In this document: positions 11,406 to 23,600 of the stretch, one piece after another | Position numbering within the stretch: position 1 is the first letter of the stretch | Layout of the letters: each line of letters begins with the position of its first letter | From: Xiphias gladius | Taxonomy: Eukaryota > Chordata > Actinopteri > Istiophoriformes > Xiphiidae | Direction: 5' to 3' | Assembly: GCF_016859285.1 (NCBI RefSeq) | Contig: NC_053401.1 | Location: 3,938,969-4,002,968, forward strand | DNA: 64,000 nucleotides | Notes under the pieces: generated by a model | Told to the model about the DNA's origin: nothing | Database searches by the model: none | What the model saw: only the letters and a program-made list of their open reading frames with translations | Made by a program: the position numbers and the translations under genes

Positions 11406-12752
11406 CTTTCCAGGCCTGTGGGCTCAAACACACATACCCTCACGCACACACACGGGTTAATAACAACAACAACAACAACAACAACACACAGACACACACA
11501 CACACACAAAGCGCTGGGAGACAGACGGTCCTTCTGCAGGGAGCCCTGTGGAAGCACAGCCGAGCTGAGAACCGGAGGTTAAAAATCCGCCGAACTGATC
11601 GACTCCCGGCCCCAGTCAATATTTGTTGTGTTGCATGTAACCCGGAGGGGAGAAGGAAACTTTGAAACTTGACCTGCGGTGTGGGCAGGGTAAATAGGAC
11701 ACATTTGACTCATTCACAGATTAAACAGAGGCTTCACATCGGGCGGATTGTTTAAAGACGTGCTGCACGTTTGGCCAAATGTCACTCTGGTGTGTCTCTG
11801 ACACAGAATTGGCTGTTTTGTTTGGGTTTCTTTTTGCTTTAAAGTCAATTTAGAACATGAAGGTACAAAGCTTAAAAAAAAAAAAAAAATAAAAAAAAAA
11901 TCTCATGACACACACCCCCCACCAGCTACAGGAGAAACGTGTAATGTTTTATTATGCCCACAAGGTGGCGCCAGAGTAAGCCTAACTGCAGAAGCCTTTC
12001 CCTGTCACCTTCTGTTACACAGCATAGTGGTTAAAGCTGATTTTCAGTTGTTAAGTTTTTAGGCAAAAAAAAAAAAATAGGATTGAAATTAAGGACTTTT
12101 TGCACTGTGATCGAAAAACAGTAGTTCGAACGCGAAGTGCATCTAAAGGAAATCGATATAAAATTGGGTTTGTTTATGAAGGAGTAGTTTGAAATCACAG
12201 TAGTTGTAGGGAAACTGCAAATTCAGGCTGCCGATGGAGGCTCGGTGTTGCTTTACGGCGGTGGCGTGCCGCCTTCACGGTTCGGGTCAGCCACCCGGCG
12301 GCGATGTGCGAGTGGCGTGGGATGCCGGGATGCCCGCCCGCTCCCCTTCGTTCCTCCAAACCTTTCGTGATGAGGCTTGTGAGCGCTGGATGGTGGAGGG
12401 CGCCCTCCGGAGGCCAGGGCTGTAAGTTGGATCCCCGGTCGCCATCACGAGGGGAACACACTTGTCTCTGCCCCCCCCCCTGATTGCAAAGCCTCCGACG
12501 CTCCCTAGAGGCGGCGGCGGGCAGCAGCAGCAGCAGCACGAACTGCCACTCATCCGGGAGTGGGGACGGAAAACGCTGCATCTCTCTCTCTCTCCTCCGG
12601 TGGGTGGGCGTGCGTTTTAGCCCCCCACACCGTGCGACTCTTCCGTCCGGGCCACTCTGATCTGGACGGACGGAGACTCGGAGACGCCGCGCGCTGGGGA
12701 GATAATGTCCCATTCGCCCCTTTGAGCTTCGACTGAGCGCAGGACCCCCGAG
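11406..12752. promoter_or_regulatory. Divergent itih2/itih5 intergenic promoter region
   Basis: Only 1,347 bp separate the two start codons, which face away from each other, so both promoters must lie in or next to this block. The itih2 side (11440-11700) has an AAC repeat (11462-11485), a CA run, and FOXA-like motifs TATTTGT (11620-11626) and GTAAATA (11690-11696), in keeping with a liver gene. No clear TATA box was seen. The itih5 side (about 12225-12720) is GC- and CpG-rich, more like a CpG-island promoter. The middle has poly(A) runs and a CTCF-like motif at 11957. Transcription starts are inferred, not seen. Confidence 0.6.
11957..11972 (+). promoter_or_regulatory. CTCF-like motif between the itih2 and itih5 promoters
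   Basis: The sequence CCCACAAGGTGGCGCC matches the CTCF core CCASYAGRGGGCRS closely, in + orientation. Such a site between two divergent genes could act as an insulator or loop anchor. Occupancy is inferred. Confidence 0.5.
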
Positions 12753-14392
12753 ATGCTGCTGTTGACTCTGCTGTTATGCGTCTGCCCGCGTGTGCTGGGA
12801 GAACTGGACGAATCCCAGTTCGAAGACGTTGCGGATTCCGACTTGGCGGACTTCGATTTAGACGTTGTAAGAGACTTTAAAAGACCAAAGTGTGGCACAT
12901 TCTGGTGTCTGGATTTCCTCACATGACCTTTTTTTTCCCCTTGTTGCCCACAGGCACCGCGCAGGGTCCCTCGACAGGTGAAAACTATATTATCCAAGGT
13001 AAAGTCACCACCTGCCGCAGAGATATGACGCTGTTTGAGCGTTTTACCGATTTTGGTTCCTTTAATTCAGAGATTAAAGCTGCGAGTCCAAAAGTATTCT
13101 TGCACTTGTTTTAAAAAGATATTTATATATATATATATATTTTAATGGAAAGCGAAGATAGAAACGGAAATGTGTCACACTGGTCCAACAGGCTGCTGAT
13201 ATCTTGTGTTTTGCCAGTGCGCCGAGAGTTTTGGAGACAAACTGACCTCCGCGGCGTTAAGAAAACGTCTCATTACAGAGAAGCTCGATATTGTCCACGG
13301 CCTGACCTAGTTTAGCTTATTGAGAAAATGTGAGTTTTGTCATCCCAAACGTTTTGGGCGCTTTGGGCGTGACGCACAGAGATCAGCCAGGCGCGCAGAC
13401 GTGCCAGAGGAGCCGTAACGCGCCGGACCGGAGCTCATGGGAACAAATGTCACTGGCCGTTTCGTGACTGCAACTACACTGAAGTCCAGCTTTCCTGGCA
13501 TGAGTCGTGTCGGCTGAAGAACAAAACCGGTATAGGCAGTTATCAATATGCGCAAACAGTGATGCGTAAAATCGTGCCAAGTGTAGCACCGGTGGCACCG
13601 GTCCGGGTCGTATTTGGGTGTTGGCGGCTCCGCAGTGATGGTCTCTGAACGTTTCCTTTGCAGGAGACCAAACCTCACATCCAGGAGCTCTCCATCAAGA
13701 CCACCATCATCTCCCGCTACGCCTTCACCGCGGTGTACTGCGCCATGCTCAACCGGCACTCCGCCGCCACCGAGGGCGTCTTCCAGTTTCCGATCCCCGC
13801 TGACGCCTACGTCTCCAACTTCACCATGTAAGAGTCCCACGGGTCACCCGAGCGGCGACGAGGAGGGTGTCGCCTGTGAACCTCGTATCTAGTAGGGTCT
13901 CGAGTCCTATCATGAGTATGAAAAGCGTTTCATTGAGTTGGAAAAGCAAGAGATGAAGCCATGTATGAACCAAAGAAATCTCCTCAGCAGAAAATGGTGC
14001 ACCTTTAGAACCGAAGTCACCAAATAATAACATCATCCATGTCGGTCTTTTGTCTTGGTCTTGCGTTTGTCCCCAGAAATGGGTCAATCCAAGCAGACCT
14101 GGGGGTTTTGGGAGGTGTTTTGTGAAAACAGCCTTACAACAGGATTTAGTGGCTGGAAGGGTTTATGGTGTTTTTTCGGCCGCGTTTTGATTATGATGTT
14201 GACAATAGGTGGCCCTGAATATGAGCAAACGCTCTAATCCTCGACCTTTGCCCCCCGTGAACCAGGATCATCGGAGGGCGTGTCTACCAGAGCGAGGTCA
14301 GGCCGAAGGAGAAGAGGGTCAAACAGGCGAACGGCAAACCCAGGAACAAAGGGTCAGGTGGCGCAAGGTAAGAGAAACCTGAGAGTGTGTGG

Positions 14393-14437
<45 letters not shown>

Positions 14438-14638
14438 TGGTTCAGTATGTGTGCGGACATACCTATGGTCTGGCGTCTCCTCCTAATTACACAGCAGCAC
14501 TCACTCCCTCTAATGTTCCTATTTTGCAAACACAGATTGATAACATCCCAACTCAAACCTCTCTTACCAAAACCTGGCGGCCACAGTCTGTGTTTTTTTT
14601 TTTTTTTTGCTTGAGCGGACAGACTGGACCCCCCCCCC

Positions 14639-14672
<34 letters not shown>

Positions 14673-17600
14673 GAAACCTGTGACCCAAGAAGTGAAGTAT
14701 GGAAGAAGTGACATCACGTTTCCAGCTGTCATGTGAAGATTGACATTTCATTAAACGAGATTTTGTGATTCGCCGTCTCAGAGCCGGAGGAGGAACGAGG
14801 GGACTCATGATATCACCACTTGGAGTGTTCACTTCACCGCTCCACCTTCTTTTTGTAATTGCTCCGGCGCCTCTCCTCTTCTCTTAAGTATTGTATCTCC
14901 ATTTTGTCTGTTTGCAGCTGTTGCTCTCTCCATTTCTGCTCAGCTCAACCTTTACAGTTGAATCCAGACGCGGGGAGAACCTGAGCTGGATTAAGAAGAA
15001 AAAAAAAAGCAGCCAGATGAAATCGCGTAAACGGCTACAGAAAGCAAAGTCTTCCGTGTTTAGAAGTTTAGACGTATTCGTATATGGATAATGTAAAATT
15101 TTACTGCAAACAAAAGAGTATGAAATCTGAACCGAAAGCGAAAGATGCTCTAATCATCTTTAATAAGAGCTGGAGATGAAGAAGACACCTAGGTCATATT
15201 GACCCTGAGCAATACACCTCTAAGGTCAATTAAGGTCAATTAAGGTCGATTTAGGTTCTCGACTTTTATTTACCACAAGTAGTTCCTGAAGCACACTATA
15301 GTGATTTTATGTGTCTGTGTAAAAGGAATGGTTCGACGTTTTGGGAGGTTTCTTGCCAAGGGTTAGAAGAGCAGATCAGTACCACTCTCAGGTATGTAAG
15401 TAAATATGAAGCTGCAGCCAGCAGCTACGTGTCTTAGCTCAGAATAAAGACTGGAAGCCTGGGGGGGAGGGCAGCTAGGCTGGGTCACTAACAAGTTGTG
15501 TCACAATGGTTTAAAGTAACTTTCTGGATTCTCAGCTGGTTCCCTGGCACCTCGTGGTGACGACAAGAAGCCGGCTTGTACCTCTATGACAAGAGTGGCA
15601 TTCATTTTCTCATCTAACTCTCAGGAAGTAGGGGGAAGAAAGGTATTCCCCACAATGAGCTACCCCTTTCAACTGTGAAGACTGTAAACTGCCACTCTTC
15701 CCTCCTCTCCCGCCGCCCAGTCCTGAGCCGCAGGTGGAGGTGTTCAGGATGGCGGCCAACATACCGGGTAGGAACCGGGCGGTCTTCCTGCTCACCTACG
15801 AGGAGCTTCTGCAGCGCCGCCTGGGACGCTACGAGCACACGACCCGCCTGCGGCCGCTGCAGCTGGTCAGCCGCCTCAGCCTGGACGTCACCGTCGCCGA
15901 CCACTCCCTCATCACGGACCTGCAGGTTTTGCCGCTCCGCAACGGCCGGAGCAGCGCAAATGTGCCTAATGCACCCAAGATACCAGGTTTACAGATAACA
16001 TCTTAATATTCTATCAGTAAATTACGTTATATGTTTCATATTTTTGCAGCTTTTCCTTCTTATTTTACGCTATTTTCCTTTTTTTTTGTCCAACTGCTGT
16101 TATTTCGATCATAATTTACATGTAATGTAATGTTCATTCTTACATTTCTACTCCATATGCTCTCAGTAACAGGTAATGCAACCAAATGGTTTCAAAAATG
16201 GGATGGAGGGGTGTTAAAATGTATTAATATCATAAACTATTTGTCAGGATACGGAATTTAAATAAAAATAAAGAATATAAATGCCTTTTCTTCATGTTAA
16301 AACTGGATTTGTCTTTGCCAGGCTCATAAAAAGTACACAGTTACCATTTTCAGAGTGCCAGCAGTATTTATTCGTCCCTCGGTCACAGCCACTTTACCCA
16401 TTTCAGGATTTTGTTCTCGTGCCGCAAGGCCAAAACACGCACTTCCTCTCTTTGTGCTCCAGCCAAACCCGAGCCTCCCGTCACCACTGTGATCAAAAAC
16501 GAAAACAACATCTGCAAGATCACCTTTAGCCCCAACATCGTCCAACAGGCCAAGATCACCACCAACGGCATCCTGGGAGACTTTGTGATCCGCTACGATG
16601 TCCAAAGAGACATGGGGATAGGAGACATTCAGGTGAGAGCACAGATCACGTCTCCATTTAATAACCTTGACACGCAAACACAGAAAATAAACACAGAGAT
16701 GAGTAAAGGTTTGGATAAAGAAACCCAGTTTTCAAATTTCCCATCCAGCTACACACACACATAACACACACACACACACACCTCATCCGCCCCCCTGGTA
16801 CCCATTCATTTACTCTGTAATCTGGCTTCCTGCCACCAGCCTGACTCCGCCGCCAAACTCTTCTGTCTGTCTTCAGAGCAGTGCTACGTTTTCAGTCACA
16901 ATCACACCCGACCACTGAAACCGATCTCACTGCCTCCCGCTCTCGTCTAAACTCCCGTCTTCCCCCAGGTGCTAAACGGCCATTTTGTCCACTACTTCGC
17001 ACCCAAAGACCTGCCTGTCGTGCCAAAGAATGTGGTGTTTGTGATCGACACCAGTGCCTCCATGCTGGGGACAAAGATCAGACAGGTAAAGCGCCTACAT
17101 ATCCCGTGAGATGATAACGAATGTCCTCTGCTAAAGTCAGTCAGTATCAGCGCGTGCACCCTGCTCTCTCGCTCTAGGTTTAGGCTCAGGTGCATTTTTT
17201 TCCCCTCTTTTACAGCAGTCGTTGGTTTCTGATCAGGTCAGTATTGTGTTGCAATATACGTGGGGAAAAATAAAGCTTATTTTTAATGATTCATCACAGT
17301 TAAAAGTCCGTTGCCTTTATTTTTTGATGAATTTATTGTCCTGCGTGATAATGCAGTTAAACTTGATTTGAGAACGTCCCGTGAAGGTGCATTCGATTGC
17401 TTACTGGAAGCTCTGACATCTGAAATTAGAGGCTTGACTGCTGAAGATTACTAGTGGCGCTGTTGAGAGAACCAAACCACGCAAACATAAACTGCCAGGA
17501 AAAACTTGGTGGCTTCTTGTATTTAATCAGGTCGTTTAACCGCATTTTTATTCAGTAAAAACACAATTTAGACAACAGAATGTTAATTGTCGTTCTTGAC

Positions 17601-20600
17601 CCTGGTTCACTTACAGTATAAGCTTATACGGGACCCGTTGACAGTCATGATATGGTCTTCATCGGTAGATGGGGGTTCCTGAGAAAATCCACCTGTTGAT
17701 CAGGGCTGTGAGATGCAGTCGAAAGCCCTGGAAAAAGGCTAGGAAGTAGACCTTGAGTCGACGGTATTTTGTCAGATTTCATCCTGATGGATTAAATATC
17801 TCTAGCAAATGTCTGTTTGAAAAATGATGGCTCTGCAATAACGTGACAGACAAATGTAGAGTTTACAGTATTAGTAGTAAATGGGATAAAATATGCCAAA
17901 ATAATAAAAACTTTGGCAAAGTTCCACCTTGGAGCAGACGTACAAGATATAAAATCATTGTTATTTTTCAGGAACCTGTCAGGGAAAATCTGGTGGATTT
18001 TCAGTTGGCCTTGCTTCCCCTACAAAGCAGTTTATAGTGTTTTCAAGCAGAATTTCATTAGCTGTATTGTGTCAGAAACCTGACTCACCACCTCCTCACT
18101 CCCACACTGGAATATCATTATCAGAGCTTTTCCTCCATCTGTAATAGCACGGTAATCCCCCTCAGCCAGACTCAAGAGCTGATCCCTGCAGCTGCCGCGA
18201 GCGAGTGCAGAAAGAGGCGAGCGCGGAGAAACTGGAAAACAGATTTCCAGCGAGAAGGAAAAGTGGAAACATACAGCACAAGGCCGTGCTGTGAGGGAAG
18301 GTCAGTGCCTATGGGGTAATGGAACCTTGTAGACATCAGCACCCTCGACCCCTCGATCCAGCCCCCACCCTCGTCGCCAGCCCCCAGCGGGGCCGCAGGA
18401 ACAGAACACCAAGTGTGTTTTGATGTGGCTTCACAATAGAGGGTTTCAGTGTAGGTCAGTCTGTGGTTCTGACCCTTGCTGTATACAGCCCATACAGACA
18501 TCTGTAAACCCCCCCCAGCACCAAATTATATATCACACCCACGCTCACCAGGGCTGCAGATCTGGAGATGCTGAAAGTGTGAAACTCCAAGAGAGAAAAG
18601 TAGGAAGACGTCTTCAAGTCTATGTACATATTACTTATTTTTTAAGATCTGGAACTTAAGAAGAACTTGACGATGTGGTATCAAGTTTCATGGTGTGATT
18701 AAAAAGCCCTGGTCCCAAATCATCAGCAAGTAGCAAAAGTCTACATATGCAGAAAATTTTAGGGTTTTTTTTTAATCCAGTTTTTGGGAGAAAATCTAAT
18801 TTATGCAGGCAAAAACAACATTTTTATTGGAGGAAAAAGCTCTTTTGCACGGGAAATGGTTAACTTTCCAATGGATTTTTGTGTTAGCATCAACGCAAGG
18901 ATTACACACAGTCCCTGCAGTTTTGTAGAACATAACATATGGACTCCATTCAAAACCCACTGAATACAGTGACAGCTGCAGGACAGTAGTCGAGCTAAAA
19001 ACGGGACAGGTTTTTCTTTACATGAAGGGTAAAATAAATTAACAACAAAAAAAAAAAACCTTATAAAAAATGTATGAACAGAAATATTCAGGGGAACTTG
19101 CTGTCTGTTGCTTTAGGGTTATTTCTGACAGCAGATTTCAACATTATTAACACCAGCCTCCAGGGCTTGATTTCAGGGATGGGGTGGGTGCGCGAGAAAA
19201 ACACCACAGCTTGTCTAAAGGCAGGGAGTTTGACTGAGGGTATGTGTGTTTGCTTCCCAGCCACCGCAGCTCCACCTATATGTGTTATACAATAATGCAT
19301 GGCTACACTGCAGACCGGCCACCGTGACCAGGCTGTGTGTCAAGAACTGAACATATACACACGACACAAGCTATAAAACGGATGTAGACCGTAGACTCCA
19401 TATGCTAGAAAACCCCTGTCAACATGTACGGACCCACAGAGCTTAATTTCAGTTTGCGTCCCAGGTCATAACTTGGATGGAGGAACGTGGAATAAATGAT
19501 CCAGTAGAGAAACTATTGGATTTGTTGCAATTCCGCAGTCATAAAAGAAATGGCATCTTGATTAATGACATAATGTTTAACTCAATAGAAACATGAGTTT
19601 TTGTTCAAAGAATCCTTGGAACACACAGATAAAAGTGTTATCTAACGTCAAAGCCGGTTTAAAAGAAATTTGAAGGAGACATTGAGAACATTAGAGGTTA
19701 GGAGTTACATTTCCGTTTTTCAGACTTGATTATGGTAAAAGTTATTTTAATTTGCAGTATAAAGCTATATCTGTTTGAAGAGTGCCTTGAAGTGCCCTAT
19801 TCTTTATTGAGAGCAATAATCTCAAACATAAGGGTTCCTTAATTAACTCCCTCAAATGAGGCACCAAATCAGGCGCGCTCATTTTCGTATTTAAATACAA
19901 CTGACCATGATGTTTTGAAATCAATTATCCCTCTTTCTCGCAATGACTTTCGCAGACCAAAGACGCTCTGTTCACCATTCTGAGGGATTTGCGTCCCGGC
20001 GATCGCTTCAACTTCATTAGCTTCTCCAATAGGATCAAAGTTTGGCAGCCCAACCGTCTGGTTCCGGTCACACCTCTTACTGTCAGAGACGCCAAGAAGT
20101 TTATATTCACGCTGATGCCCACAGGAGGTGAGTCTTTATTGTCCTTGGGGTTTGTCCTCTTCATCACACGATTCTTTATCTGCATTGAATAACCCACAAC
20201 ACTCACCCTACTGGTTATGAGGTGAAAGTGGAAAAATTCACCGTATTTCCATATCCCTGACATTTTCATATGAGTTCTACTCCCAGTGATATCCCTCCAC
20301 TGCAGGCACGAACATCGATGGTGCCATCCAGACTGGCTCCTCTCTGCTTAGTGATTACCTCTCGGGCCCCGACGCCAGCCCGAACAGCGTGTCCCTCATT
20401 ATTTTCTTGACGGACGGGCGGCCGACTGTTGGGGAGATCCAGTCCACGTTGATTCTGGGGAACACCCGCTCAGCCGTGCAAGAGAAGTTTTGCATCTTCA
20501 CCATCGGGATTGGGAATGACGTGGATTATCGGCTGCTGGAACGCATGGCCCTGGAAAACTGTGGGATGATGAGACGCATCAACGAGGAGGCCGACGCCAG

Positions 20601-23600
20601 CGCTATGCTCAAAGGGTAAGAGTGTTTTTATCTTTGTCTCCCTGAATCCAGTCTATACCTTGTGTTATGGCACATTTCTTCACAGCCCTATGCATTGTCA
20701 GTGTTATCATGTATATATTTTAGTTCTCATTCTGATTTCGTAAGATTTTGAAAACCTAAATTTTTTTAGAAAAAATAAGCAATATTTTCCCAAATGTCAA
20801 TATGGTGGCCACCTTGGATTTTTAAAAATGGCTAGCAAAACAGGGATTGTGCATTATCTCAGCTTCTAAATGACTTACATTCAAAACATTCTAGTGGCTT
20901 CACCTGCTATTACAGGGCCAATGAATCCCATAGAGCTAATTAGGCCCAGAGAAATGAAGACATCTTCTTTTTATATCTGAAACTGATCTAGCGCTGGCCC
21001 GGACTAGCTCAGTCTTAGACCAAGCTAGTCAAAGACTCGTTTAAGACCAAGCTACTAGTCTTAAATTGTGTGAATTTTAACCTAAAACTGGACTGAAACT
21101 TGCTTAAAACTGACCTGAAACTGGTTTGAAAATGTGGTCTGAAGGTTGTCTAAAATTGGTATTAAACTGGTCTAAAAATGGTCTGGTCTAAAACTACCCC
21201 CTGACTTGCTTTACAATGTGGTATGGAACTGGAGCTGATAATGCCCCTAAAATGGTTCAAAATTGGCATAACACTGGCTAGAGGCACCCATTCAATGTTA
21301 CATCTACTTTTTCTGCCCGTGGAAATGATGAAGAAAAAAATTTGATTCATCATTTTTGGATTTTTTCCGGCTGAAACTGATCTAAAACTGGCCCTAAAAC
21401 AGAAGCGCATTTTCTGACCGTACGCTGTCAGGAAGTTCAGAAATCCACATTTTGAGGTAGCCATTTTTTGAAAATACAAGATTTGGCCACCATTCTGACA
21501 CATTGGAATTTTTTAATCTATTTTCTGATTGTATGAAGTTTCCAAAATTAATTTTTTTTTCTCCACCATTGGTGTACGCTGTTGTATTTCTGCATTGCAC
21601 TTCCCCAGGAATCACTTGTTAATCAAACAGGATTATCCCACAAAACACATACTAGAGACTAGGCATTTAGAGAAAGAAATTAATAATGAAAACAGGAATA
21701 CCCAATTTATACCGGGATGTAACTGAATATTACTTAAAATGAGTAATTAGCGTCCAATTCTTTCCCTCTCATAAAAGTCTAATCCAGCTCTTATTAAGCA
21801 ATTAGCTCTCCTAATCCCTCCCTTCTCCCTCTCCGACACGTACCTCCATCTCTCATCATGCTACGAAGGAGCGAAGACTGCAAATGTGACGGTGCTGAAA
21901 ACAGACCCCTTTAATCAACTTCAGCATATGACAGCCACAGACTAAAACAGCCACCCTCTTTTCTCTCATAAGACTTTTTTTTCTCTTTTGCACACAACCC
22001 TCTCCTCTACCTCTTCCGCGCTCGGACACACCAAGTGTTTGTTCAGTTGAGCAGGAATGTGTGCGTGTTGTGAAACCCGCGCCTGCGTATGTACACGGGG
22101 TTAACAGATAGACTCCACGGATAATAGCCTTCGTCCTGCTTGAACAAACACGCTGGTTAAGAGGTGAGGAAGTTTACTGCAGCTTGACAACAAGGATGGG
22201 ACAGAGGACTTATGCACACACAAACACATACACAGTTTCTGCTTTATACACACTCCTTTATGAATGTGTGCATAGACTCTGAGGTGGGGTGGTAGTATCT
22301 TAAAGAGGTTATACAAGCAGGTTTATGGCCGGAAGGTGGCTCGTTTGGATAAACAAAACATTTGATGAAATCTGGAATAGCAACCATGTTTCCCCTCCTC
22401 GAAAACTACCACTGATGTGCCCTTGAGCAAAGGCGCTAAACCAACAAGCGCTCTGCTTGATGGCTAGAAGAATAGGTTACTGCGCAGATCTGACGAAGCA
22501 AATGCAGACGGAGCAAAACGTTGTTGCCGCTGAACCTGAAAATGTGTTGGACTTTGACCCGGAGACGCTGTTTCCATCCCGTCTCCTACCAACAAAGAAT
22601 GTTGGTTTCTTTGAGTCATGAACACAACCTCATAAACCTTAACCTAGAGGTTTTAGTAGCCCTAGGTTAACCAAACCCTAACGCAGAAAATGACGCCAGG
22701 ATCAAATTTTGCCTGATGACTGCGTTTCTTCCCGGAGCCCTCTTATCATCTCTGCAACGATCGACTACAATTCTAGATTTCTTCTTGTCTCTTTCTAGGT
22801 TCTATGATGAGATAGGAACTCCTCTGCTGTCTGACATAAGGATCAACTACACACAGGACTCTGTACAGTACGTCACTCAGCATCTGTTCACCAACTACTT
22901 CAATGGTTCTGAGATTGTGATCGCTGGAAAGCTCACCAACCAAAGTGCAGAATCCCTTCACGTCCAGGTTACTGCCAGCAACAACGACAAAAGCATCGTC
23001 CTGGAGACAGATGTGCCCCTGCAGCACCGACAAATTGAGACTGAGAAAAATGTGAAGGCAGCTACAGCAGCAATGGCATCCGGTGCTAAGGCTCCAGGGT
23101 CAGGGGGTGCACAGGCATTAGGGGCTGCCCTGAGTTCATTAGCAGAAGACTTTGTGGAACGTGTCTGGGGTTTCCTGAGTGTCAAGGAGGGGCTGCGGTT
23201 GCGGCTGCGCAGCCAAACCAGCAAGGAGAGGGAAGACCACACTCATCAGGCCACTAACCTCTCCCTGACCTACCACCTTCTCACTCCTCTCACCAACCTG
23301 GTGGTGGAGAAGCCTGAGGCCCTGGCTGACGGCACAGTGGCCACCATCCCCCCGGCAGCTGGTGAGGCTATGGCAACTGCCAACGAGCTGCCAGGTGACA
23401 CAGAGGACGGAGAGCCACAGGAACCCGACGGGAAGCCAGGCAGCCAGACTTCATCTCTTGGCAACACAATTGGTGAGGTTGTGTCTCCTAGACTTTGTTG
23501 CAGAGGGTGTCTGAAAAGTCTGCTATCAAAGACAAACACAAGGATAAGAACTAATGGTCTCTAGAGGGATTGAAACCTTTAACTTCTCCACTAAATACTC

